Source of the DNA: Collinsella sp. AM34-10 | GTDB taxonomy: Bacteria; Actinomycetota; Coriobacteriia; Coriobacteriales; Coriobacteriaceae | Assembly: GCF_003469185.1 (NCBI RefSeq) | Contig: NZ_QSIL01000002.1 | Coordinates: forward strand, 186,692-250,691 | Length of the DNA stretch: 64,000 nt | Direction of reading: 5' to 3' | Shown: positions 36,519 through 47,676 of the stretch, one piece after another | Layout of the letters: each line of letters starts with the position of its first letter | Position numbering within the stretch: the first letter of the stretch is position 1 | Made by a program: the position numbers and the translations under genes | The notes under the pieces: model-generated | What the model was told of the DNA's origin: nothing | Seen by the model: the letters and a program-made list of their open reading frames with translations, nothing else | The model's database searches: none

Positions 36519-37895
36519 GTGGAAACCAAACAATACCCCGATATGGAGTGCGACGTCGTCATTGCCGGTTGCGGCGTGGCAGGCCTGTATGCGGCTCTCA
36601 ATCTGCCGACGAGCACGCGCGTGATCATGCTCTCCAAGGGCGCGGTCGACGAGTGCGACTCGATGCTCGCGCAGGGCGGCATCTGCGTACTACCCGAGGG
36701 TTCTGACTACGATGCCTTCTTTGAGGACACCATGCACGCCGGCCATTACGAGAACCGCCGCGAGAGCGTCGACATCATGATCCGCTCAAGCCGCTCGGTC
36801 ATCAACGACCTGCTGGCCATGGGCGTGGACTTTGAGCGCAAGGCCGACGGCAGCCTCGACTTTACCCGCGAGGGCGCGCACAGCCGCCCGCGCATTGCCT
36901 TCCATGCCGATATTACGGGCAAGGAGATCACAACCAAGCTGCTCCAGGCCGTTCGCAAGCTGGACAACGTGCAGATTTTGGAGCACGTGGCCATGACCGA
37001 CATCCTGACGGGCGAGCGCGATGGCGCCACGGTGTGCACCGGTGTCGTCGCCGTTTCCGTGGACGAGGGCAACTCAGTTCGTCCCGCCGACGAGCTGGCA
37101 AATGCCGCCGAGGGCGTGCATGCTGGCGAGCCGTTTAAGATTCATGCCCGCCACACGCTGTGGGCGACGGGCGGCATCGGCGGCGTATACGACCATTCGA
37201 CCAACTACCCGCAGCTCACAGGCGATGCCTGCTACATCGCGCAGGAGCACGGCATCACGATGGAGCACCTGGACTACGTGCAGATTCATCCCACGGGACT
37301 GTTTTCGCCGCAGCCGGGCCGCACCTTCCTGATCAGCGAGAGCTGCCGCGGCGAGGGCGCGATTCTGCTCAACGCCGCCGGTGAGCGCTTTACCGACGAA
37401 CTGCAGCCGCGCGACGTTGTCGCCGCCGCTATTCGCGAGCAGATGAAGCAGGACGGCACCGAGCACGAGTGGCTGAGCTTTGCTCCCGTCGAGCGCGACG
37501 TGGTGACCGGGCACTTTGCCAATATCCGCGCGCGCTGCCTGGAGGACGGCCGCGACATCTTGGACGAGCCCATTCCCGTCACACCCACGCAGCACTACTT
37601 TATGGGCGGCGTATGGGTCGACAAGGACGGCCACACTTCGATGCCCGAACTCTACGCCGCCGGCGAGACGGCCTGCAATGGCGTGCACGGCAAGAACCGC
37701 CTGGCTTCTAACAGCCTGCTCGAGTCTCTGGTTTGGGGCCGCCGCGCCGCGTGGTATATGCGCACCGGCGAGTCGCTAGCCGTGGAGCAGGCCGGTGAGC
37801 CCGCGCTTGACGGGCGCCACCGCGCCCTGAGCGCCGATGCCCTTGCAATCGATGATTTGGCCCGTGCCGCCGGCACGCAGGCCGTGGAGGAGTAG
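36519..37895 (+). CDS. nadB: L-aspartate oxidase
   Basis: 458 residues from the GTG at 36519 (GGGAGAGGA upstream). The N-terminal FAD-binding motif is VIAGCGVAGLYAAL. SMLAQGGI, GAHSRPRI, HTLWATGGIGGVY, QIHPTG, and TQHYFMGGVWVD with GETACNGVHGKNRLASNSLLE follow the succinate-dehydrogenase/aspartate-oxidase pattern. It makes iminoaspartate for NadA. Ends 3 bp before nadC. Confidence 0.95.
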   Translation: METKQYPDMECDVVIAGCGVAGLYAALNLPTSTRVIMLSKGAVDECDSMLAQGGICVLPEGSDYDAFFEDTMHAGHYENRRESVDIMIRSSRSVINDLLAMGVDFERKADGSLDFTREGAHSRPRIAFHADITGKEITTKLLQAVRKLDNVQILEHVAMTDILTGERDGATVCTGVVAVSVDEGNSVRPADELANAAEGVHAGEPFKIHARHTLWATGGIGGVYDHSTNYPQLTGDACYIAQEHGITMEHLDYVQIHPTGLFSPQPGRTFLISESCRGEGAILLNAAGERFTDELQPRDVVAAAIREQMKQDGTEHEWLSFAPVERDVVTGHFANIRARCLEDGRDILDEPIPVTPTQHYFMGGVWVDKDGHTSMPELYAAGETACNGVHGKNRLASNSLLESLVWGRRAAWYMRTGESLAVEQAGEPALDGRHRALSADALAIDDLARAAGTQAVEE

Positions 37896-37898
37896 ACC

Positions 37899-38759
37899 AT
37901 GAATCCCATTACTATGAAGCTCGTCGTCGATGACCTGATTTTGCAGGCTCTGCGCGAGGACATCACGTTTGAGGACGTGAGTACGGTGAGCGTGTGCCCC
38001 ACGGCGCGCCCCGCTACCGTTGAGCTCATCGCCAAGGCCGACGGCATTATCGCCGGTCTGGACGTGTTCGCTCGCACCTTTGAGCTGCTGGATTCGCAGA
38101 GCTCGGTGCTGTTTGATGCTGCCGACGGTGACGAGGTGCACGCCGGCGACCACGTGGGCCAGGTGCGCGGCGACGCGCGCGTGCTGCTTTCGGGCGAGCG
38201 CGTGGCGCTCAACTACCTGCAGCGCATGAGCGGCATCGCAACTTACACGCATCGGATGGCGGCTGCGCTCGAGGGCACCAAGACCGTGCTTGTCGACACG
38301 CGCAAGACCACGCCGGGCATGCGTGTCTTCGAGAAGGCCGCGGTCGAGATCGGCGGTGGCAGCAACCACCGCTATAACCTGTCGACGGCTGTCATGCTCA
38401 AGGACAACCACATCGACGCCGCCGGTGGCGTGGCGCGCGCGATTGAGATGGCGCGCGCCCATGCGTCGTTTACCACGACGGTCGAGATTGAGTGCGAGAA
38501 CCTGGATATGGTGCGCGAGGCCGTGGAAGCCGGCGCCGACATCATCATGTTCGACAACATGACCCACGACGACATGGCTGCCGCGATTGAGCTTATCGAC
38601 GGCCGCGCCAAGACCGAGTGCTCGGGCAACGTGGACGCCAGCAACATTCGCGCCCTGGCCGATCTGGGTGTCGACTATATTAGCTCGGGCGCCCTGACGC
38701 ACTCTGCGCCGATTCTCGACCTTTCGCTTAAGCACCTGCGTCTGCTGGACGGTAAATAA
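37899..38759 (+). CDS. nadC: Nicotinate-nucleotide pyrophosphorylase (quinolinate phosphoribosyltransferase)
   Basis: 286 residues. Landmarks are EDITFEDVST at the N-terminus, GERVALNYLQRMSGIAT, VDTRKTTPGMR with the catalytic Lys, GGGSNHRYNL, IECENLDM and FDNMTHDDM. It turns quinolinate and PRPP into nicotinate mononucleotide. Its stop TAA overlaps the ATG of niaR, indicating coupling. Confidence 0.96.
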   Translation: MNPITMKLVVDDLILQALREDITFEDVSTVSVCPTARPATVELIAKADGIIAGLDVFARTFELLDSQSSVLFDAADGDEVHAGDHVGQVRGDARVLLSGERVALNYLQRMSGIATYTHRMAAALEGTKTVLVDTRKTTPGMRVFEKAAVEIGGGSNHRYNLSTAVMLKDNHIDAAGGVARAIEMARAHASFTTTVEIECENLDMVREAVEAGADIIMFDNMTHDDMAAAIELIDGRAKTECSGNVDASNIRALADLGVDYISSGALTHSAPILDLSLKHLRLLDGK

Positions 38760-39304
38760 TGGACGCCCGCGAGCGTCGCCGTGCCATCATGGGCGTGCTC
38801 GAGGGAGCCACGGGGCCCGTTTCGGGCAGTGCGCTTGCCCGCGAGGTGGGCGTGAGCCGTCAGGTCGTGGTGCAGGATATTGCCCTGCTGCGTGCCGATG
38901 GGCACGATATCGTGGCGACCAACCGTGGTTATGTGCTGCAGGAGGCCCCCAGCAGCCCCGCCGTGCCCACGCGCTTGGTCAAGGTTCGCCACAGCGTGGA
39001 GCAGGCAGGCGATGAGCTCACGAGCATCGTCGACGCCGGTGGCGCCGTGCTCAACGTGATCGTCAATCACCGCGTGTACGGTAAGATCACGGCCGACTTG
39101 GACATTCGCAATCGTCGCGATGTTGAGCGCTACCTGCACGATATCGAGAGCGGCAAGAGCTTTCCGCTATTAACGGTGACGAGTGGCTATCACTTCCATC
39201 GCATTGCGGCAGATGACGAGCAAACCCTCGACGAGATCGAGGCCATGCTCAAAGAGAAAGGCTACTTGGCAGATCTAATGCCCTACGAGGACGATCTCTC
39301 TTAG
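38759..39304 (+). CDS. niaR: NiaR-type transcriptional repressor of NAD synthesis (HTH_11 plus 3H domain)
   Basis: 181 residues. An N-terminal winged helix (GSALAREVGVSRQVVVQDIALLRADGHDI, about 21-49) is followed by a 3H domain named for conserved histidines, seen in VRHSVEQ, VNHRVYG and SGYHFHRIA. This is the NiaR (YrxA) architecture, a nicotinate-responsive repressor. Its place at the end of the NAD operon and the palindrome before nadA support autoregulation. After the stop comes a fragment (CCGACGCTGCAAAC...GCGGCAATCTGC, about 39304-39340) resembling a truncated composite repeat. Confidence 0.9.
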   Translation: MDARERRRAIMGVLEGATGPVSGSALAREVGVSRQVVVQDIALLRADGHDIVATNRGYVLQEAPSSPAVPTRLVKVRHSVEQAGDELTSIVDAGGAVLNVIVNHRVYGKITADLDIRNRRDVERYLHDIESGKSFPLLTVTSGYHFHRIAADDEQTLDEIEAMLKEKGYLADLMPYEDDLS

Positions 39305-39368
39305 CCGACGCTGCAAACGCTCCTAAGCGGCAATCTGCGGCGGTGCCAAATTAGTTATCCTCACAAAC

Positions 39369-39408
39369 AAAAGGAGGCCTCCGCGGCGATGCGGAGGCCT
39401 CCTTTTTG
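39369..39408. terminator. Bidirectional terminator
   Basis: AAAAGGAGGCCTCCGC pairs perfectly with GCGGAGGCCTCCTTTT around GGCGAT, with T-runs on both strands. It lies between convergent niaR and the ferredoxin gene. Confidence 0.88.
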
Positions 39409-39446
39409 TGCACGGTGTACTTTTGAGTGTGCAAGCGGGGGAGTTG

Positions 39447-39632
39447 TTACTCCTCGACGATCTCGGTGATCGCGCCAGCGGGGCAAGCGTCCTGGCAAGC
39501 GCCACAGGCGACGCAGGAGTCCTCGTCAGCGACGGTGGCGACGTCCTGGAGCTCCAGAACGCCAGCGGGGCAGGTGTCGACGCAAACGCCACAAGCGATG
39601 CACTCGTCGGCATCAATTACGGGATGAGCCAT
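39447..39632 (-). CDS. 2[4Fe-4S] ferredoxin
   Basis: 61 residues from the ATG at 39632 (GAGAGGAAA upstream). Two clostridial-type cluster motifs, CIACGVCVDTCP and CVACGACQDACP, lie in an acidic protein. It is a low-potential electron carrier in the cytoplasm, perhaps for radical-SAM, PFOR or hydrogenase partners. It is monocistronic. The region 39633-39856 upstream holds its promoter; no gene is seen there. Confidence 0.95.
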   Translation of the reverse strand: MAHPVIDADECIACGVCVDTCPAGVLELQDVATVADEDSCVACGACQDACPAGAITEIVEE

Positions 39633-39856
39633 GGTAGTTTCCTCTCTGTTGACCGACGCTACAGACGATGCGCGCCGGTTTGATTCGGGCAAAAACATAC
39701 CACGGGAGCGACCGTTTGCAATACCCTCTGGCCGGCATCTTCATACCGTTCGCCGAGTATGCCAAGGTTTACTAAAAAACGTGCAGGTGGGGCCGTTGAG
39801 CTGCGCAAATGTTAGCTAAAGGTGACTTGAAATATTGAGCGATTGAGCGCGCTTTT

Positions 39857-39902
39857 GGAAAGCGTGTCCCGGAATCGACGCTCGAAACGGGTCGCGCTTT
39901 CC
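39857..39902. repeat. Hairpin of the GGAAA-CGCATCCC family
   Basis: GGAAAGCGTGTCCCGG pairs with the later GGGTCGCGCTTTCC segment. It matches the 21832-22002 and 63554-63661 units. It lies upstream of dnaK. Confidence 0.7.
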
Positions 39903-40040
39903 CCCGGGGTCGCCTCAAGCCACCCCATGCGGCCTCGGGCCCAAACCTCAGCCATCTCTACATAGATCTCGATAGATTTGCCGAGAACTCAATCAGTGCG
40001 TCTACCTGCGCATTTGTGAACCTAAACTCTCAGCAATAAG

Positions 40041-40067
40041 AAATCTTATATGAATTGACTTAGATTT
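40041..40067 (+). promoter_or_regulatory. Candidate HspR operator of dnaK
   Basis: AAATCTTATAT-N5-GACTTAGATTT, with 22 fixed bases identical to the site 90 bp upstream of clpB (49583-49609). The ends form an AATCT/AGATT inverted repeat. The spacing resembles HspR HAIR sites, although the sequence is AT-richer than the known consensus. Confidence 0.6.
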
Positions 40068-40176
40068 TGTATATTCCGGCCCATAAGGGGATACACTACA
40101 TCCTGAAAGACAAGCCGAAACACCGCGCGGCAGACCGCCGAGTCGGTGCAAACGCACAAGAGAGAGGGAATTTCTA

Positions 40177-42069
<1,893 letters not shown>

Positions 42070-42071
42070 TC

Positions 42072-42914
42072 ATGTCCGCCCGTAAAGCTCGCACGGAGGC
42101 GGCTGCCGCTGGCGCCGCCCCCGTTGACTCTGAGGAGAAGGACGTGAAGATTCCCGTAGAGGCCGCAGACGATACCGAGGCCAACGAGGCCCCGGCCGCC
42201 GAGGCTGCCGAGAACCAGGTAGAGGATTCCAACAAGGAGGCGACGATGACCGAGGACGAGATGGTGGAAGCCGCTATCCGCGCCGGTGAGGAAGCCGCCG
42301 ACAACGACTTTAAGCTCAAGTTCGAGCAGGCCCAAAAGGAGCTTGCCGACGTGCGCAATGAGCTCGATGCTGCGGCAGAGGCCCAGAAGGCCGCCGAGGA
42401 CAAGGCGAAGGACGCTACCGAGCGAACCGCTCGTCTGCAGGCCGACTGGGAGAACTTCCGTCGCCGCACCGCCAACGAGCGCATCGCCGAGCGCGAGCGC
42501 GCGACCGAGAAGCTTGTCACCGCGCTGTTGCCGGTGATCGACGATATCGAGCGCGCGATCGACCATGCCCGCAGCCAGGAGCTTTCCGACGACTTTAAGC
42601 AGTTCGTCGATGGCGTTGACGCGGTACATGCCAAGCTGCTCGACGTGTTTGCGCACGAGGGCGTTGAGCCCATCGACCCCAAGGGCGAGGCGTTCGATCC
42701 GCTCGAGCACCAGGCTGTGGGTCGCGTCGAGGACGCATCGCAGTATGACGAGACCGTCAACGATGTGTACCAGAAGGGCTACCGCATGGCGGATCGTATC
42801 CTGCGCTCCGCGATGGTGACGGTGACCTACGGTGGCGAGAAGCGCCCCGCACCGGAGCCCGAAGCGGCGCCCGAGGATGCTACGGCCGATACGGCCGAGA
42901 GCACCGAGGAGTAA
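42072..42914 (+). CDS. grpE: Nucleotide exchange factor GrpE
   Basis: 280 residues from the ATG at 42072, 2 bp after dnaK. An acidic disordered N-terminus and a long coiled coil (about 75-150) lead to the GrpE core (RLQADWENFRRRTANER, then AVGRVEDASQYDETVNDVYQKGYRMADRILRSAMVTV). It releases ADP from DnaK. A second in-frame ATG at 42246 has a much stronger ribosome site (AAGGAGG, 5 nt away) and would give a 222-residue protein, so the true start is uncertain. An acidic tail follows the core, and a terminator follows the gene. Confidence 0.93.
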   Translation: MSARKARTEAAAAGAAPVDSEEKDVKIPVEAADDTEANEAPAAEAAENQVEDSNKEATMTEDEMVEAAIRAGEEAADNDFKLKFEQAQKELADVRNELDAAAEAQKAAEDKAKDATERTARLQADWENFRRRTANERIAERERATEKLVTALLPVIDDIERAIDHARSQELSDDFKQFVDGVDAVHAKLLDVFAHEGVEPIDPKGEAFDPLEHQAVGRVEDASQYDETVNDVYQKGYRMADRILRSAMVTVTYGGEKRPAPEPEAAPEDATADTAESTEE

Positions 42915-42918
42915 TTGA

Positions 42919-42951
42919 GAAGGGCCCCGGGGCAACACCCGGGGCCCTTTC
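42919..42951 (+). terminator. Terminator after grpE
   Basis: AGGGCCCCGGG pairs with CCCGGGGCCCT and is followed by TT. It separates dnaK-grpE from dnaJ, so dnaJ may have its own promoter or depend on read-through. Confidence 0.8.
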
Positions 42952-43022
42952 TGGCCTAGTGCCATATGACAGTATGAGCCGCCGTCCGCAGGGGCGGCGG
43001 ATATAACAGGAGAGGAGCTACG

Positions 43023-43988
43023 ATGGCTGCAGGCAAAACCTTCTATGACATCCTGGGCGTATCCAAGAGCGCCTCCGACAAAGAGATTAAGAGTGCGTTT
43101 CGCAAGCTCGCGCAAAAATATCACCCCGATGCCGGCGGCGACGAGGCCAAGTTTAAGGAGATCAGCGAGGCCTACGAGACGCTTTCGGACGAGAAGAAGC
43201 GCAAAGAGTACGACCAGATGCTCATGTTTGGCGGCATGCCGGGCGCGGGCGGCGCGTATGGCGGCGGCTACGGTGCCGGCGCGGGCGCCAGCGGCTGGGG
43301 CGATATCTTCGACAGCATCTTTAGCGGCAACGGCGCTTGGGGCAGCGATTGGGGCTCGGGCTTTGCCGGGGCTGCGGGCGCTGCCGGTGCCGGCGCGGGC
43401 CGCAGCCGTGCTCGCAAGGGCGGCGACCTGTCGCTGACCGTCGATGTTTCGGCCGAGGACGCGTTCCGCGGCGTGACGCACAAGGTCACCTATCGCATTC
43501 CCTCGACAGGCGAGCAGCAGACCATTACGGTCTCGGTGCCTGCGGGCGCGGTCGACGGCGGCAAGCTGCGCTACAAGCGTCGCGGCGAGTATGGCGTTGC
43601 GGGTGGCGAGCGCGGCGACCTGGTCGTGACCACGCACGTGGAGGAGCACCCGCTGTTTAAGCGCAAGGGCGCCGACGTGACCATGGAGGTACCGGTCTCG
43701 GTCTACGAGGCGGCGCTCGGCTGTACGGTGGACGTGCCGACGCCCGGCGGTGCGACGGTTCGTCTGAAGGTGCCCGCGGGTACCCAGACAGGCAAGAAGT
43801 TCCGCTTTAAGGAGATGGGCGCGCCCGACGTTAAGCACCGTGGCCGTACGGGCGCGCTGCTCGTCGAGATCAAGGTACAGGTCCCCACGAACCTGTCCGA
43901 CGACGAGCGCGATGCCATGACCAAGCTGCGCGAGGCCGACACGCGCGACTACCGCGAGAAGGTCAACCGTTACAAGGCGACGTACTAG
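43023..43988 (+). CDS. DnaJ-type co-chaperone without zinc finger (CbpA-like)
   Basis: 321 residues. The J domain (residues 5-68) has the HPD motif in KYHPDAGG. A Gly/Ala-rich stretch follows (about 75-140). Two C-terminal beta domains bind clients ([30 protein letters not shown]). The four CxxCxGxG repeats of type I DnaJ are absent, so this is a type II, CbpA/DnaJ2-like protein. It stimulates DnaK ATPase. Together with hspR it follows grpE. Confidence 0.93.
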   Translation: MAAGKTFYDILGVSKSASDKEIKSAFRKLAQKYHPDAGGDEAKFKEISEAYETLSDEKKRKEYDQMLMFGGMPGAGGAYGGGYGAGAGASGWGDIFDSIFSGNGAWGSDWGSGFAGAAGAAGAGAGRSRARKGGDLSLTVDVSAEDAFRGVTHKVTYRIPSTGEQQTITVSVPAGAVDGGKLRYKRRGEYGVAGGERGDLVVTTHVEEHPLFKRKGADVTMEVPVSVYEAALGCTVDVPTPGGATVRLKVPAGTQTGKKFRFKEMGAPDVKHRGRTGALLVEIKVQVPTNLSDDERDAMTKLREADTRDYREKVNRYKATY

Positions 43989-44060
43989 GGCGGTCGTGGC
44001 ACACGCCCACGCCCGCGGGCTTATGATGGACGATAACGAGACGGAAAGGGGTCAGGTAGC

Positions 44061-44477
44061 ATGGCCGAGGACAATAGGAACAAACCGCTGTACATGATCA
44101 GCGTGGCGGCCGAGCTGACCGGCATGCATCCGCAGACTCTGCGCGTCTACGAGTCCAAGGGCCTGGTGAATCCCCAGCGCTCGGGCGGCAACACGCGTCT
44201 GTATTCGCGTGCCGATATCGAGCGCCTGGAGCTCATTAACCAGCTGACCGACGAGGGCATCAACCTTGCCGGCGTGGTGCGTATTCTCGATATGAAGGAG
44301 CGTGCCGAGGAGCGTGAGCGCGAAAACGAGAAGCTCCGCGCCCGCGTGCGCCAGCTCGAGGACGAGCTGCACGAGTACAAGATGCAGAAGAAGATTACCG
44401 CCCTGGCCCCGCGCGACGGCTCAGTCAACCCCGAACAGGTCATGCGCAAGCTGCTGGGCGCCGGCGGGGATCTGTAG
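44061..44477 (+). CDS. hspR: Heat-shock repressor HspR (MerR family)
   Basis: 138 residues. The MerR-type winged helix (YMISVAAELTGMHPQTLRVYESKGLVNPQRSG, about 12-43) and a coiled-coil dimer region (about 75-110) match HspR of Actinobacteria. It represses dnaK and clpB operons and is thought to bind with DnaK as co-repressor. Its position after dnaK-grpE-dnaJ is the usual one. Candidate operators lie before dnaK and clpB. A composite repeat begins on the base after its stop TAG. Confidence 0.92.
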   Translation: MAEDNRNKPLYMISVAAELTGMHPQTLRVYESKGLVNPQRSGGNTRLYSRADIERLELINQLTDEGINLAGVVRILDMKERAEERERENEKLRARVRQLEDELHEYKMQKKITALAPRDGSVNPEQVMRKLLGAGGDL

Positions 44478-44729
44478 GTTACGCCGTTCTGCCGAACGGC
44501 GTAACGGCTCGACGCTGCGCCTTTGGTTCCGCCGTTCTAACGAACGGCGGACCGGTCGACGCTGCAAGCCCGCCAGAGCGGCAATCTGCCTTTCAACTTC
44601 GGCGGCATGATCAGAAGATCAATGCCGCCTTGTTTCAAGGCACCTTGCTCGCTCTGGTGGGCTTTCGCTGTCCGCGCCAAAACATCGGCGTTGTTATGGG
44701 TAGTCATTGGGGACGTTCTTAAATGACTA
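44478..44729. repeat. Composite structured repeat, copy 3, with duplicated part I
   Basis: Part Ia (44478-44505): GTTACGCCGTT/AACGGCGTAAC. Part Ib (44525-44553): GGTTCCGCCGTT/AACGGCGGACC. Each is followed by a CGACGCTGC linker. Part II (44566-44664) is nearly identical to copy 1 but with inner GATC-AGAA-GATC in place of GACC-AGAA-GGTC. The TAGTCATT-GGGGACGT palindrome closes it at 44701-44729. The remaining 44730-44902 holds the hydratase promoter region. Confidence 0.85.
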
Positions 44730-44902
44730 GTCGAAAGGGACGCTCTTGCACCAAATCTTCCGGCCCACACTGGGCTCGTCCTTTACTTTACCGAGATAAA
44801 GTGAACGTGCAGATTCGTAACCCACTCGCAACCGTTCTATGGCACGATATTGAACGAATGTATGCTATGCGCCCAAATCTTTTGGGCAGAGTGGGAGACA
44901 GT

Positions 44903-47203
44903 ATGGTCAAGCTGTACGAGGACGGCATCTACCTGCGCGACGGCAGCGAGGTTGTGCCTGCGGCCGAGGCCGCCGAGCGCGGTATTACGCAGACGCCCGA
45001 GGATGCCAAGCGTGGCACTATCGCGTATTCGATCCTCCAGGCACACAATACGTCCGGAGATCCCGAGGCGCTCAAGATTCGCTTCGATGCCATGGCGAGC
45101 CATGACATCACCTTTGTCGGCATCATCCAGACGGCGCGTGCCTCGGGCATGGAGCAGTTCCCGCTGCCTTACGTGCTCACCAACTGCCATAACTCGCTGT
45201 GCGCCGTGGGCGGCACCATCAACGAGGACGACCACGTCTTTGGCCTTTCCGCGGCCAAGAAGTACGGCGGCATCTTCGTTCCGCCGCACATCGCCGTCAT
45301 CCACTCCTTTATGCGTGAGAACTTCGCCGGTTGCGGCAAGATGATCCTGGGTTCCGACTCGCACACCCGCTATGGCGCCCTGGGCACCATGGCCGTGGGC
45401 GAGGGCGGAGGCGAGCTGGCAAAGCAGCTGCTGCGCGACACCTACGACGTTGCCTATCCCGGCGTCGTCGCCATCTACCTCACGGGCGCCCCGCGCCCCG
45501 GCGTCGGCCCGCACGATGTGGCGCTCGCCATCATCCGCGCCGTCTTTGCCAAGGGCTACGTTAAGAACAAGGTCATGGAGTTTGTGGGCCCCGGCATCGC
45601 GAGTATGACGACTGACTACCGCAACGGCGTCGATGTCATGACCACCGAGACCACCTGCCTGTCGAGCATCTGGGCTACCGACGAGGACACACACGCGTTT
45701 TTGACCATGCACGGCCGCGGCGACGACTACCGCGAGCTCAAGCCCGCCGATGTTGCCTACTACGACGGCTGCGTCGAGGTCGATCTGTCGAGCGTCAAGC
45801 CCATGATCGCGCTGCCGTTCCATCCTTCCAACGGCTTCGAGATTGACGAGCTCAACGAGAATCTCGAGGACATCCTGCACGAGGTGGAGCTCGAGGCTGC
45901 CAAGATCGGCGAAGGCAAGACGCACTTTAGCCTGCTCGACAAGATCGTCGACGGCAAGCTGCACGTGCAGCAGGGCGTTATTGCCGGCTGCTCGGGCGGC
46001 AACTACGACTCCGTGGTCCAGGCTGCCCGCGTGCTCAAGGGCGCTAACACCGGCTGCGGCGAGTTCTCGCTGTCGGTCTATCCCACAAGCCAGCCCGTGG
46101 CGCTCGAGCTTACACGCCGCGGCTATATCTACGACCTTATGGAGGCCGGCGCGATCGTGCGCACGGCGTTCTGCGGCCCGTGCTTTGGTGCCGGTGACAC
46201 GCCTGCCAACAACGGCCTGTCCATCCGCCACACCACGCGCAATTTCCCCAACCGCGAGGGTTCCAAGCCGGGTAATGGCCAGCTGAGCGCCGTGGCCCTG
46301 ATGGATGCCCGCTCCATTGCGGCGACGGCTGCCAACGGCGGCGTCCTGACGCCGGCGACCGACCTGCCCGAGGAGACTTGGGACGAGGCCTGCGAGTACA
46401 CCTTTGACGACGCGCCGTACAAAAAGCGCGTGTACTGGGGCTTTGGCAAGGCGGAGCCTGCCGACGAGCTGGTCGAGGGTCCCAACATCAAGCCGTGGCC
46501 CGCGATGGAGCCCCTCGGCGATGACATCCTGCTCAAGGTGTGCTCCAAAATCATGGACCCGGTCACCACGACTGACGAGCTCATTCCCTCGGGCGAGACG
46601 AGCTCCTTCCGCTCCAACCCGTTGGGTCTGGCCGAGTTTACGCTCAGCCGTCGCGACCCGGCCTACGTGGGTCGTTCCAAGGAGGTCGACGCCGTGGAGA
46701 AGCGCCGCGTTGCTGGCGAGCCAGCAGGCGACCTGGCGGCGCTCGATGCCGAGCTTGCCGGCGTGTTTGAGGCACTGGCCGGCGCGGGTGTCGCTGCCGA
46801 CGCCAAGGCGACCGAGTACGGCTCCATGCTCTATGCCAAGAAGCCCGGTGACGGTTCTGCTCGTGAGCAGGCCGCGAGCTGCCAGCGCGTAATCGGCGGT
46901 CTGGCCAATATCGTTCACGAGTACGCCACCAAGCGCTATCGCTCCAACGTGATGAACTGGGGCATGGTGCCCTTCCAGATGGAGGCCGAGCCCAACTTTG
47001 AGGTGGGCGACTACGTCTTTGTGCCGGGTGTCCGCGCCGCGCTCGACGGCGACCTAAAGGACATCGCCGCCTACGTGGTGCGTGCCGACGGCGCGGTCGA
47101 GCAGATTGAGCTTTACATTGCCGATATGACGGCAGAGGAGCGTGCCATCGTCAAGGCCGGCTGCCTGATCAACTACAACAAGTTCAAGGCCGCTGCCGAG
47201 TAA
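44903..47203 (+). CDS. Aconitase-family hydratase (YbhJ-like)
   Basis: 766 residues from the ATG at 44903 (GGGAG upstream). It belongs to the aconitase superfamily: [10 protein letters not shown], the 4Fe-4S Cys motif [15 protein letters not shown], and the swivel domain near the C-terminus ([16 protein letters not shown]). Length and order resemble the E. coli YbhJ-type hydratases rather than classical AcnA/AcnB, so the substrate may be citrate/isocitrate or another hydroxyacid. No other TCA-cycle gene is next to it. The heat-shock genes on either side appear unrelated to its function. Confidence 0.82.
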   Translation: MVKLYEDGIYLRDGSEVVPAAEAAERGITQTPEDAKRGTIAYSILQAHNTSGDPEALKIRFDAMASHDITFVGIIQTARASGMEQFPLPYVLTNCHNSLCAVGGTINEDDHVFGLSAAKKYGGIFVPPHIAVIHSFMRENFAGCGKMILGSDSHTRYGALGTMAVGEGGGELAKQLLRDTYDVAYPGVVAIYLTGAPRPGVGPHDVALAIIRAVFAKGYVKNKVMEFVGPGIASMTTDYRNGVDVMTTETTCLSSIWATDEDTHAFLTMHGRGDDYRELKPADVAYYDGCVEVDLSSVKPMIALPFHPSNGFEIDELNENLEDILHEVELEAAKIGEGKTHFSLLDKIVDGKLHVQQGVIAGCSGGNYDSVVQAARVLKGANTGCGEFSLSVYPTSQPVALELTRRGYIYDLMEAGAIVRTAFCGPCFGAGDTPANNGLSIRHTTRNFPNREGSKPGNGQLSAVALMDARSIAATAANGGVLTPATDLPEETWDEACEYTFDDAPYKKRVYWGFGKAEPADELVEGPNIKPWPAMEPLGDDILLKVCSKIMDPVTTTDELIPSGETSSFRSNPLGLAEFTLSRRDPAYVGRSKEVDAVEKRRVAGEPAGDLAALDAELAGVFEALAGAGVAADAKATEYGSMLYAKKPGDGSAREQAASCQRVIGGLANIVHEYATKRYRSNVMNWGMVPFQMEAEPNFEVGDYVFVPGVRAALDGDLKDIAAYVVRADGAVEQIELYIADMTAEERAIVKAGCLINYNKFKAAAE

Positions 47204-47218
47204 CGCACTTAATTGTCC

Positions 47219-47292
47219 GCCCGGGGCTTACCCTTTCCCGCCCGCTCACGCGCTTCGCGAGGGTCGCGTTCGGGAAAGGGTAAGCCCCGGGC
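47219..47292 (+). terminator. Large perfect 22-bp hairpin after the hydratase
   Basis: The arms 47219-47240 and 47271-47292 (GCCCGGGGCTTACCC...; ...GGGTAAGCCCCGGGC) pair without mismatch around a GCGCTTCGCG-containing loop. It lies 15 bp past the stop. No strict T-run follows directly, so it may be a stability element or a repeat of the 3713-3825 type. Confidence 0.6.
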
Positions 47293-47349
47293 TACATTTC
47301 TGCGTTCTCGTTGGGTCTTGAGGGACGCTAATAAATAGACCTGCTTGAT

Positions 47350-47380
47350 GCCGCCTCTGTTAATGGGGCGGCTTCTTTTT
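47350..47380 (+). terminator. Terminator-like hairpin with T-run
   Basis: GCCGCC pairs with GGCGGC around TCTGTTAATG, followed by TTCTTTTT. Confidence 0.65.
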
Positions 47381-47384
47381 GTCG

Positions 47385-47623
47385 AAAACCGCCACAAAGG
47401 GGACAGGCACCTTTGTGGTGGTTTTTGTTTGTCTCGTTCTGTAACAGGTAGACCCTTATTTGCCGAGCAGTTGTTACAGATTTAGATAAACGGGCACCGC
47501 TGAACAATTCATCTCGATCTGTAACATCTGGACCCAAAAACGGCCGCTAGATGTTACAGATTGAGATGGTGAACGCCGGGGCCGAAGATCACCACAAAGG
47601 TGCCTGTCCCCTTTGTGGCGGTG
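47385..47623. repeat. Repeat array 1: CACAAAGG palindromes flanking two 57-bp palindromes
   Basis: Order: CACAAAGG-type palindrome (47385-47425), 57-bp unit H1 (47431-47487), a 23-bp spacer, 57-bp unit H2 (47511-47567), then an inverted CACAAAGG-type palindrome (47590-47623). Each 57-bp unit begins with TCTCG-TCTGTAACA and ends with TGTTACAGATT-AGAT, with a variable centre. The array lies next to the 3' end of the leftward hypothetical gene. Confidence 0.85.
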
Positions 47624-47676
47624 GGGGGCGAGCTCGATGTTGCCGTGCTCGTTGAACGACATTCTAATGAGCGTTC

